A model generated the notes under the pieces. It made no database searches. It was not told where the DNA came from and saw nothing but the letters and a program-made list of their open reading frames with translations. This document shows, piece by piece, positions 44,030 to 51,830 of a stretch of 64,000 nucleotides of DNA. Every line of letters begins with the position of its first letter. Position 1 is the stretch's first letter. The position numbers were made by a program, and so were the translations under genes. Source of the stretch: Mycolicibacter icosiumassiliensis (GTDB lineage Bacteria > Actinomycetota > Actinomycetes > Mycobacteriales > Mycobacteriaceae); NCBI RefSeq assembly GCF_900078685.2, contig NZ_LT546170.1, forward strand, positions 348,753 to 412,752, in the 5' to 3' direction.

Positions 44030-46927
44030 GGCCAGCTCCGCGGTGTTGTCCGCATCCCCGCCGCGAGCGAGGACGGCGGTCTCTCGATGCCGAGCGGCTT
44101 TCCCTCCGACGTGCGGCAGGACGTTGATCGGCCACCAGAACCAGCGCCCCAGCAGCGCCGCGATCGACGGCGTCATGAACGACCGCACGATCAAGGTGTC
44201 GAACATCAGCCCCAGCCCGATGGTGGTGCCGATCTGCCCGATGATGCGCAGGTCGCTGACCGCCATCGAGGTCATGGTGAAGGCGAACACCAGTCCGGCC
44301 GACGTCACCACCTTCCCGGTGCCGCCCATCGCCCGGATGATGCCGGTATGCAGCCCGGCGTGGATCTCCTCCTTGAACCGGGCCACCAATAGCAGGTTGT
44401 AGTCCGATCCCACCGCCAGCAGGATGATCACCGACATCACCAACACCAGCCAGTGCAGCTGCATACCGATGAGGTACTGCCAGAACAGCACCGACAGCCC
44501 GAACGACGCACCCAGCGACAGCGCCACGGTGCCGACGATCACCAACGCTGCGATCAGCGCCCGGGTGATCAAGAGCATGATGATGAAAATCAGGCTCAAC
44601 GAGGCGATTCCGGCAATCAACAGGTCATAGTTCGAGCCGTCCTGCATATCCTTGAACAGTGACGCTGTCCCGCCGAGATAAATCTTGGCGTCTTCGAGCG
44701 GCGTTCCCTTGAGCGCTTCTTCGGCTGCGGTGCGGATCTTGTCGATGTGCGAAATACCTTCGGCCGTAGCCGGATTGCCCCGGTGCGAGATCATCATCCG
44801 GACGGCCTTGCCATCCGGAGACATGAACATATTCATCGCCCGCTTGAAGTCCGGGTTGCCGAACACCTCCGGCGGCAGGTAGAACGAGTCGTCGTTCTTG
44901 GACTCGTCGAACGCCTTGCCCATCGCGGTGGCGTTGTCGCTCATCTCGTCCATCTGATCGAAGATGCCGGACATGGTGCTGTGCATCGTCAGCATCATGG
45001 TCTGCATGGTCTCCATGGTGTCGATCATCGGCGGGAAGGTGCTCAGCATCTGCGGCATGAGTGCATCCATGTCACCCATGTGCGCGATCATCTTGTCCAT
45101 GCTCTCGCTCATCGGATCAACGCTGTCGATCATGTCGAACGCCGAGCGCAACGAGAAGCAGATCGGGATGTCGTAGCAGTGCGGTTCCCAGTAGAAGTAG
45201 TTGCGGATCGGCCGCCAGAAGTCTTCGAAATCGGCGATGTGGTCCCGGATCTCGTAGATCTGGGCCTGGAGGTCGTCCATGTCGACGACCATCTCGTGGG
45301 TGATGCCGGCCAGTTGGCTCATGTGGCCGTACATCTGGCGCATGGTGGCGATGGTCTGGCCCATCGCCTCGGCCTGGGTCAGCATGTCGTCCATGCGCTT
45401 CTTCTGGAACTGCATGGTCTGCAGCTGACCGGCGTTCTGCATGCTGATCTGGAACGGGATCGAGGTGTGTTCCAGCGGGGTGCCCTGCGGGCGGGTGATC
45501 GCCTGAACCCGGGAGATGCCGACCACTTTGAACACCGACTTGGCCAGCTTGTCGATGATCAGAAAGTCCGACGGGTTACGCATGTCGTGGTCGGACTCGA
45601 TCAGCAGCACCTCGGGCATCATCCGGGACTGCGAGAAATGCCGGTCCGCCGCGGCGAAACCCGCGTTGGCGGGGATGTCGGCGGGAATGTACTTCCGGTC
45701 GTCGTAGGCCGGCTGATATCCCGGCAGGGCCAGCAGGCCGACGGCCGCGACCGCCAGTGAGGCAACCAGAACCGGTCCCGGCCAGCGGACGATCACCGTC
45801 GCCACCCGCCGCCAACCGCGAGTGCTGGTGGCGCGCTTGGGGTCGAACAGGCCGAACCGGCTGCCGACGGTGATGATCGCGGGGCCCAGCGTCAAGGCCG
45901 CGGCGACCGAGACGAGCATGCCCACCGCGCAGGGGATGCCGAGCGTGACGAAGTAGGGCATCCGGGTGAAGTGCAGGCAGAACACCGCTCCGGCGATGGT
46001 CAGACCCGAACCGAGGATGACGTGCGCGACGCCGGAAAACGCCGTGTAGTAGGCCGATTCCCGGTCTTCGCCGGCTTGGCGCGCCTCGTGGTAGCGGCCG
46101 ATCAGGAAGATCGCGTAGTCGGTGCCGGCGGCAATCGCCAGCGAGACCAGCAGGTTGACCGCGAACGTCGTCAACCCGACCCAGTGATGGTGGCCCATGA
46201 ACGCCACCACGCCGCTGGCCGCGTTCAGCTCCATGTAGACCATCCCCAGCAGCAGCGCCACCGTGATGATCGACCGGTAGACGAGCAACAGCATGGTCAG
46301 GATCACCAGAATGGTGACCACCATCATCTTGAACATCGACTTGTCGCCGGCATGGTTCATGTCGGCTGCCAGCGCCGCGGTGCCAGTGACGTAGACGGTC
46401 AGCCCCGGCGGTTTCTGGACCGAATCCACGATGTCGCGGACCGCTACGATGGAGTCGTTCGCCGCCGCCTGGCCGATGTTGCCGACCAGGTTCAATTGCA
46501 CGTAAGTCGCTCTACCGTCGGCACTTTGGGCACCGACTGCGGTCATCGGGTCACCCCAGAAATCCTGAACGTGCTGGACGTGTGCGGTGTCGGCCTTCAG
46601 CTTGGAGACCACTTCGGCGTAGTACTCGTGCTCGGGGTCGCCCAGCTCGTGGTCGGCCTCCAGCACGATCATCGCGGTGCTGTCGGAGTCCGACTCCTTA
46701 AAAACCCTGCCCATCTCGGTCATGGCCAGCATGGACGGGGCGTCTTCGGGACTGGCCGAGACGGCGTTCTGCTTGCCGACCTCTGCCAGCGGCGGGACGG
46801 TGGCGACGAGCACCGCGATCAGCGCCAACCAGCCGAGGATGATCGGCACCGCGAATCGGCGGATGGTCCGCGCGATGAACGGCCGCTCCGGCCGAACGAC
46901 GCCGCTGCGCGTATCGACCTGGCTCAT
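44018..46927 (-). CDS. mmpL: MmpL-family RND transporter 1
   Basis: 969 aa. Twelve membrane helices in two blocks with the proton-relay pairs AAGTDYAIFLIGRYHEAR (about 290) and VGSDYNLLLVARF (about 850). The Met/Asp-rich periplasmic coiled region (QFQKKRMDDMLTQAEAMGQ through the DMDALMPQM area) is long, as in MmpL4/5. It exports a lipid or siderophore across the inner membrane with MmpS. It overlaps mmpS (ATGA) and is followed by the DUF5078 gene. Confidence 0.92.
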   Translation of the reverse strand: MSQVDTRSGVVRPERPFIARTIRRFAVPIILGWLALIAVLVATVPPLAEVGKQNAVSASPEDAPSMLAMTEMGRVFKESDSDSTAMIVLEADHELGDPEHEYYAEVVSKLKADTAHVQHVQDFWGDPMTAVGAQSADGRATYVQLNLVGNIGQAAANDSIVAVRDIVDSVQKPPGLTVYVTGTAALAADMNHAGDKSMFKMMVVTILVILTMLLLVYRSIITVALLLGMVYMELNAASGVVAFMGHHHWVGLTTFAVNLLVSLAIAAGTDYAIFLIGRYHEARQAGEDRESAYYTAFSGVAHVILGSGLTIAGAVFCLHFTRMPYFVTLGIPCAVGMLVSVAAALTLGPAIITVGSRFGLFDPKRATSTRGWRRVATVIVRWPGPVLVASLAVAAVGLLALPGYQPAYDDRKYIPADIPANAGFAAADRHFSQSRMMPEVLLIESDHDMRNPSDFLIIDKLAKSVFKVVGISRVQAITRPQGTPLEHTSIPFQISMQNAGQLQTMQFQKKRMDDMLTQAEAMGQTIATMRQMYGHMSQLAGITHEMVVDMDDLQAQIYEIRDHIADFEDFWRPIRNYFYWEPHCYDIPICFSLRSAFDMIDSVDPMSESMDKMIAHMGDMDALMPQMLSTFPPMIDTMETMQTMMLTMHSTMSGIFDQMDEMSDNATAMGKAFDESKNDDSFYLPPEVFGNPDFKRAMNMFMSPDGKAVRMMISHRGNPATAEGISHIDKIRTAAEEALKGTPLEDAKIYLGGTASLFKDMQDGSNYDLLIAGIASLSLIFIIMLLITRALIAALVIVGTVALSLGASFGLSVLFWQYLIGMQLHWLVLVMSVIILLAVGSDYNLLLVARFKEEIHAGLHTGIIRAMGGTGKVVTSAGLVFAFTMTSMAVSDLRIIGQIGTTIGLGLMFDTLIVRSFMTPSIAALLGRWFWWPINVLPHVGGKAARHRETAVLARGGDADNTAELAHNR

Positions 46928-47376
46928 GCCGCCTTCAACAGGCAGAAGGTGTAGGCGTTGACCTCATGGGAGATGCGTTCGGCCTTCATTTCTCCGTCCA
47001 CGATGATGCGGCAGCCGATGCTGTTGCTGTTGCCCTGCGCCATGAGGCTTCCCACCACCGCGGGAAGAGTGGTGACGATTTCGAGCTGCCAGGGCAGAGT
47101 GAAGTCCTGGACGCGTTGCGGTTCGGAGTTGACGTCGAAATAGCTGATGTCAGCCACCGTTCCGGGCGGCCCGAAGACCTCGTAGGTCAACCGCTTGGGA
47201 TTGAACGGCTTGGTCTCGTCGACCTGGCCGTCGGAATAGGACGGGCGTTTCGCGGCGCCGAACAGGCCGTGGATACGCGTGACCGTGAATCCGGCGACGC
47301 AGACCACGGCCAGGATCACCAAGGGTATCCACACCCGGCTCAGCACCTTGAAAATCGGAGTCCCCTTCACCAGCAA
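46924..47376 (-). CDS. mmpS: MmpS accessory protein 1
   Basis: 150 aa. N-terminal membrane helix (VWIPLVILAVVCVAGFTV) and the MmpS fold: LTYEVFGPPGTVADISYFD, LPWQLEIVTTLPAVVG, IGCRIIVDGEMKAE, FCLLKAA with two conserved cysteines. Coupled to mmpL. Confidence 0.92.
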   Translation of the reverse strand: MLVKGTPIFKVLSRVWIPLVILAVVCVAGFTVTRIHGLFGAAKRPSYSDGQVDETKPFNPKRLTYEVFGPPGTVADISYFDVNSEPQRVQDFTLPWQLEIVTTLPAVVGSLMAQGNSNSIGCRIIVDGEMKAERISHEVNAYTFCLLKAA

Positions 47377-47473
47377 TCTTTGGGTACCCTAACCCACGTC
47401 GACGAGCGTAAACGCACGCTACCGCACCGCTGCGCACGCCGGCAACGCACATCGCGTGCGTTATCCTCGCGCT
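47377..47473. promoter_or_regulatory. Divergent mmpS/TetR promoter region with candidate operators
   Basis: 97 bases between divergent starts. Short inverted repeats AGCGTAAACGCACGCT (about 47404-47419) and CGCACATCGCGTGCG (about 47447-47461) are placed to bind the adjacent TetR repressor and control both genes. Confidence 0.45.
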
Positions 47474-48139
47474 GTGCGTCAGGCGACCTTCCAGCGCGCC
47501 CGCAGCGACGAGACCAAACGTCAGCGGGCCGAAGCGTTGATGGAGGCGGCGCGTTCGGTGGCAATAGAGACCGGCGTGGCATCGGTGACCCTGACCGCGG
47601 TGGCCAGCAGGGCCGGGGTACACCACTCGGCGATACGGCGTTACTTCAGCTCGCACAAAGAGGTGCTGCTGCGACTGGCCGCCGAGAGCTGGGAAGGCTG
47701 GTCAGACACCGTTTGCACCGCACTGCAACAGTCCGAAACGATGTCGCCGGACCGGGTGGCCGCCACCCTGGCCAGCGGATTGGCCGCGGACCCGTTGTTC
47801 TGCGACATGCTGGCCAACCTGCACTTGCACCTCGACCATGAGGTAGACGCCGAGCGGGTGATCGAGATCCGACGAAAGATCACCGCCGCGGGACTGACCA
47901 TGGCCGACGCCCTGCTGCAGGCACTCCCCCGGCTGGGCAAGCAAGGCGCCTTCGACCTGTTGTTGGCGTCCTATTCACTGGCGGCGCCGCTGTGGCAGGT
48001 TGCGCACCCACCGACGAAACTGGCCGACGCTTATGCCGCCGAGCGGCAGGTGCCGCCGGAATGGAACTTGGACTTCACCACCGCGTTGACCCGGCTGCTC
48101 ACCGCTACCTGCATCGGGCTGTTGGAGCCGTCAGTCTGA
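47474..48139 (+). CDS. TetR-family regulator of the first mmpS-mmpL module
   Basis: 221 aa from GTG 47474 (a GTG at 47456 is also in frame). TetR helix-turn-helix VTLTAVASRAGVHHSAIRRYFSSHKEVLL near residue 40 (quoted in part: ASRAGVHHSAIRRYF). The ligand domain is helical with a Trp/Leu-rich core. Divergent from mmpS, so it probably represses the transporter and itself. Confidence 0.85.
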   Translation: MRQATFQRARSDETKRQRAEALMEAARSVAIETGVASVTLTAVASRAGVHHSAIRRYFSSHKEVLLRLAAESWEGWSDTVCTALQQSETMSPDRVAATLASGLAADPLFCDMLANLHLHLDHEVDAERVIEIRRKITAAGLTMADALLQALPRLGKQGAFDLLLASYSLAAPLWQVAHPPTKLADAYAAERQVPPEWNLDFTTALTRLLTATCIGLLEPSV

Positions 48140-48677
48140 TTTCTCCCGGCTGGGCTGTACCCGCTTGGGTTCGCCCGGCATTTTCGGGTAGTTCGGTTCT
48201 CAGGGCATTTCAACCCTGTGCGGTTTTAGGTTCGCCCCCCACCAGATCGGACCGTCTTCCCAGGGATCGGCGAGCAGTCAGCATGTTTGCCTCGGAAGCC
48301 TGGTTCCGACATCAGGTGGCACGTCCTCACTGAACATGAGGTGCCTCGCGGTAGTGATCGAGGACCCGTGACCAGGCACCTCGGTACTTCAGTGCGTGGT
48401 ATCGAGCCGGATCTCGTTGGGTAGTACACCGCTGACCCAATTGGCGGGGGTGCTTCTCGGCCGCGTGCCCCGCGGCATGACTGGTGGCCTGGAGAGCCAT
48501 CTCGACGTTTGCGACGTCGACGTCGATGGCGTGGACATGCGGATCGGCGGACAAGAAACCCGCAGACTCGCCGTCGGAGACCGAGTCCGCATCGACGCAA
48601 TCATGAAGATCGAACCCACCTACACTGCGCAAGCTGTCCACTACCTCGACGAGCAATCCTGAATTTCCCGGTCGGGG
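48140..48677. other. Region without a recognisable gene
   Basis: 538 bases. Short open frames exist on both strands (for example plus strand 48396-48662 ending VRIDAIMKIEPTYTAQAVHY), but none has a ribosome site, a signal peptide or a family I know. It may be gene debris between two accessory blocks. Confidence 0.4.
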
Positions 48678-48878
48678 TCAGCCGTGCCCGCGGAAGATTA
48701 TCCGCATCATCTTGAGGGTGAAGCGGGTGAACCGCCAGGACTGGATGAGTAGGTTCTGACGCGCTCGCAGTTTGCTGCGGGTGGGCAACGGGGCAGCGGC
48801 GATGCCTTCGGCAGTCCGGTCGTTGCCCGTTGGGTGGAGGCTGTCGTCGTCCACGGGAGCACCTTCCATACGGGTCAT
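48678..48878 (-). CDS. 66-aa basic protein coupled to the SQR gene
   Basis: The ATG overlaps the SQR stop as ATGA (48875-48878). An acidic N-terminus is followed by a basic, amphipathic helix (RARQNLLIQSWRFTRFTLKMMRIIFRG) likely to lie on the membrane (longest quoted part: LIQSWRFTRFTLKMMRIIF). It may anchor or assist SQR. No family recognised. Confidence 0.5.
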   Translation of the reverse strand: MTRMEGAPVDDDSLHPTGNDRTAEGIAAAPLPTRSKLRARQNLLIQSWRFTRFTLKMMRIIFRGHG

Positions 48879-50332
48879 TCGGGGATCAGCCACCAGAACG
48901 GCCTGGCTTTGGCCTTGTAGATGAACAGGTAGTGCAGCAGCAGTTTCATCCAGTGCCCGGCCAGGCCGATCTCTCCGGACGTGCCGGCGAGATCGCGGCC
49001 GGTCTGCGGATACGTCTTCCAATCCGGGACGACCGGGTACATCGTCATCGCGGCGGCCGATCCTTGCCGGAAGCCGGTGCCGGCCGAGGCGACGCACGCG
49101 GCACCCACGGCCGCCATCGAGGCCGCGTGCGCAGGAACTTGGGTGGACTTGGTGATCCGGTCGCGGATGGTCTCGGCGACCGCTTTGGCCATCATGCCCG
49201 ACGGCATGCCGGTGCGCGGCGGGGCTGGGGTGATGACCGTTCCCCTGACACTCTTGCGCGGCTTCGAGATCGGATGTGGAGGCGCGAACGCGATGCCGGG
49301 CGCGAAGATGTTCGGGTAGGCCGGCGACTCGTAGGTGCGCGGCCAGTCCTCGGCAGACCATTCTTCGTAGGGCTTGCCCGAGTAGTCGGCGTCGACCTTC
49401 AAAAATCCCGATGGCGCGAACATGGCGGAGGTGATATCCGCGCCGTCCCTGTCGTAGGCGGCGAGGGTCACGCCCTTGAACGGTGGCAGGAGCATGGCGA
49501 AGTCGAAGTCCAGGTCGTGCTCGTTGCCGTCGAGTTGCTCGTAACGCAGCTTGCCTTCCATCACCTTGCTGACATGAGCCTGGGTGATGGCTTTGACGCC
49601 GCGCTCACGGAATAGGGACTCGGTCCACATCCGGCTGGACTGCACGAAGCCCTTCTCGACGAACTGCATGCCGTCGACGCCGAAGTCGCCCAATTCGTAT
49701 TCGTTGGTGAGGTAGTAGATCTCGGCGAGGTCGCGCACCCCGGCGTTGCGCAGCGTGCGCTCGACGTTGAAGGTGTACTCGAACGCCGCGCCCTCGCAGG
49801 TGCAGTTGCCGTGGCCGACGCCGACGACCAGGCGCTGCTTCTCGCCGGCCTTCAGCTTGGCGACGACTTGTTCAAATGCCTGGGCCGTTGCTGCGGCGTG
49901 GGCAGCGGTGCACACCGACCAGGAGTGCCCATCGGGTCCGAGGCCGGGAGTGGCGGCGAAGTTCAGCTGCGGTCCGGTGGCGTTGATGAGGTAGTCATAG
50001 GTGAGATTTCCGGTCTCACCACGGTGTTCCTCGTCGGTGTAGGTGAAGTCCACCGATGGCGACGACTGCTCGCCCGTACCCTCGGGACGGATCGCGGTGG
50101 CAAGACCCTGATGGAAGACGATGCCCTTGCGGTTGTAGACGGGCTTGAGCGGAATCAGCACCTTTTCGACGTCCATCCGGCCGACACCGACCCAGATGTT
50201 CGACGGTATCCAGTTCCAGTCGGGCTCCGGTGAGATCACGACGACCTCGTGTGCGCGGGAAAGCATTCGGCGCAGGTGCAGCGCGGCGGTATGCCCGGCG
50301 ATACCCGCGCCGAGGATTACGGTTCGTGCCAT
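48875..50332 (-). CDS. sqr: Sulfide:quinone oxidoreductase-like flavoprotein
   Basis: 485 aa. FAD site TVILGAGIAGHTAALHLRR at the N-terminus, a cysteine pair in VGHGNCTCEGAAFEY (about 195), and a C-terminal amphipathic segment (HWMKLLLHYLFIYKAKARPF) typical of SQR membrane attachment. SQR oxidises sulfide to persulfide or polysulfide and passes electrons to menaquinone. A candidate CstR operator lies 38 bases upstream of the start. Flavocytochrome-c-like or type II NADH dehydrogenases are alternatives, but the cysteines and tail favour SQR. Confidence 0.75.
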   Translation of the reverse strand: MARTVILGAGIAGHTAALHLRRMLSRAHEVVVISPEPDWNWIPSNIWVGVGRMDVEKVLIPLKPVYNRKGIVFHQGLATAIRPEGTGEQSSPSVDFTYTDEEHRGETGNLTYDYLINATGPQLNFAATPGLGPDGHSWSVCTAAHAAATAQAFEQVVAKLKAGEKQRLVVGVGHGNCTCEGAAFEYTFNVERTLRNAGVRDLAEIYYLTNEYELGDFGVDGMQFVEKGFVQSSRMWTESLFRERGVKAITQAHVSKVMEGKLRYEQLDGNEHDLDFDFAMLLPPFKGVTLAAYDRDGADITSAMFAPSGFLKVDADYSGKPYEEWSAEDWPRTYESPAYPNIFAPGIAFAPPHPISKPRKSVRGTVITPAPPRTGMPSGMMAKAVAETIRDRITKSTQVPAHAASMAAVGAACVASAGTGFRQGSAAAMTMYPVVPDWKTYPQTGRDLAGTSGEIGLAGHWMKLLLHYLFIYKAKARPFWWLIPE

Positions 50333-50659
50333 TGGTGCTCCTCGGTCGACAGTACGATCCGACCCCCATGGTATACCGCATGGGGTATACGCGCCAATTG
50401 CCGCGCGGCCCCTTAACTCCCTTGACCTCGATCCATGTGTGCCACGAACGTCGAGTATGCGTCCGCCGCCTTGACGACCAGGCCCCCAGATCGGCCGGCG
50501 CTAACATGATTCGCCACTATGCCTTGGCCTGCGCCACGGCCACCGCGCGCAACTGCGCAATTTGCAGATTCATACCCCCAGGGGCGCCGCCGGTCTTTAC
50601 GATTTCTGAGCTGGTGCCCTCAGCTCGGTCGGGGCGTCCGGCAGTTGTCGCCGCCGTGG
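50333..50659. other. SQR upstream region
   Basis: Apart from the operator at 50371 I see no gene here. The sequence between about 50420 and 50660 may be the decayed start of the AAA ATPase remnant. Confidence 0.4.
50371..50390. promoter_or_regulatory. Candidate CstR/CsoR operator upstream of SQR
   Basis: GTATACC-N6-GGTATAC with perfect seven-base arms; the inner 16 bases ATACCGCATGGGGTAT align with the sites at 51295 and 62748. A second overlapping repeat CCCCATG...CATGGGG (50364-50385) is present. Confidence 0.6.
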
Positions 50660-51235
50660 GAGCTGCGGGACACCTTCACCATCTTGATTGAGCTGGAAGC
50701 CGCGGTGGTGTTCATCGGCGAGGGGTGGAGGAGATTGCCGGATCGCGGTCAGGGATGCCATCGGACCCTGTGCACGGCGTCACCAACGAGTTGCCAAAGC
50801 TGATACCCATGTTTCGGCAGGCCGACGATCGGCTGCTGATCTGTGCCACGAACTCGGTGCGGGCGCTGGATCCGGCATTCCTGCAACCAGGACGATTCGA
50901 CTGCATCATTCCGATTGGCCCGCCGTATGCGACGGCCCGCATTGCGATGTGGGAGCGATTTCTCGGTTCGGCCGCAGACACCGTCGATGTTGACGCGCTG
51001 GTCGCCGAGACCGCGATGTTCACCCCCGGCAGATATCGAGTTTGCTGCGCGCAAGGGTGCGCAGTTCGGATTCGAACGCGAAATCGAGTTCCGCCGCGAC
51101 GAAGCGGCGCAGACGTCGGACTACCTGCGGGCGATCAGCGAAACCAGCCCGTCGTTGACGCAGGCTGAGCTCACCGAGTTCGGTGAGGATACCGAGTTGT
51201 ACACCCGCGGCTGTGATCCCCGCGGCGTGGCCTGA
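50660..51235 (+). pseudogene. AAA ATPase remnant
   Basis: Three frame pieces resemble the C-terminal half of an FtsH/Cdc48-like AAA domain: AAVVFIGE (Walker B with Asp changed to Gly), EEIAGSRSG...ADDRLLICATNSVRALDPAFLQPGRFD (sensor 1 and arginine finger; longest quoted part RLLICATNSVRALDPAF), then ADIEFAARKGAQFGFERE. Breaks fall at the G4 run 50722-50725 and the C5 run 51023-51027. The Walker A half is missing. Confidence 0.7.
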
Positions 51236-51294
51236 ATCCGTTTTGCGTCGTGCAAGTTGGACGGGACCAGCGGGTGCAGCCGCTTCACTGGCAT

Positions 51295-51310
51295 ATACCC
51301 CCTCGGGTAT
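51295..51310. promoter_or_regulatory. Candidate CstR/CsoR operator upstream of mmpS 2
   Basis: ATACCCCCTCGGGTAT: six-base arms ATACCC and GGGTAT. It differs from the site at 62748 at only two positions and lies about 90 bases before the mmpS start. Confidence 0.6.
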
Positions 51311-51398
51311 GATATATCTCTGTAGCCGATCCACTTGGGACGGGTGCACGGCGGCCGGGAGGCTGTAGTGGGAGGCGGCCACGGATGGAGAGGCTTGA

Positions 51399-51830
51399 AT
51401 GTTGACCTTTCTCAAGCGGGTTTGGGTGCCGCTGGTCGTCGCGCTGGCGGCGGTCGCCGGGACCCTGGCGGTAGTCAACCTTCGCGGCGTTTTCGGTTCC
51501 GGCGAGATCTTCCGCTGGGATGGCAGCGGCTCGTCGGTGATCGAGTCGATCAATGAAAAGCGGGTCGTGTATGAGGTTTTCGGGCCTGGTGACGCGAGCG
51601 GGGGAATCAGCTACCTGAATGAGGGGACGCAGCCGGTGCAGACATCGTTCACAACCCTGCCGTGGAGCTACACGATGACCACGACGAGTCCGGCGGTGAT
51701 CGGCAATCTGGTGGCCCAGGGGGACGGCGATGAGATCGGTTGCCGCATCACGGTCAACGGCGACATCAAGGATGAACACTTCGCCACCGGTCACCACGCC
51801 CAGGTCTTCTGTCTGGTGAAAGCCGCATGA
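51399..51830 (+). CDS. mmpS: MmpS accessory protein 2
   Basis: 143 aa. Membrane helix (WVPLVVALAAVAGTLAVV), VVYEVFGPGDASGGISYLN, LPWSYTMTTTSPAVIGNLV, IGCRITVNGDIKDE and the final FCLVKAA. Same family as the copy at 46924. It overlaps mmpL 2 (ATGA). Confidence 0.92.
   Translation: MLTFLKRVWVPLVVALAAVAGTLAVVNLRGVFGSGEIFRWDGSGSSVIESINEKRVVYEVFGPGDASGGISYLNEGTQPVQTSFTTLPWSYTMTTTSPAVIGNLVAQGDGDEIGCRITVNGDIKDEHFATGHHAQVFCLVKAA

Noticed and set aside
48327..48662. Small open frames on both strands in the 48140-48677 gap
   Set aside because: No ribosome site, signal peptide, overlap coupling or known family; left as an unassigned region.
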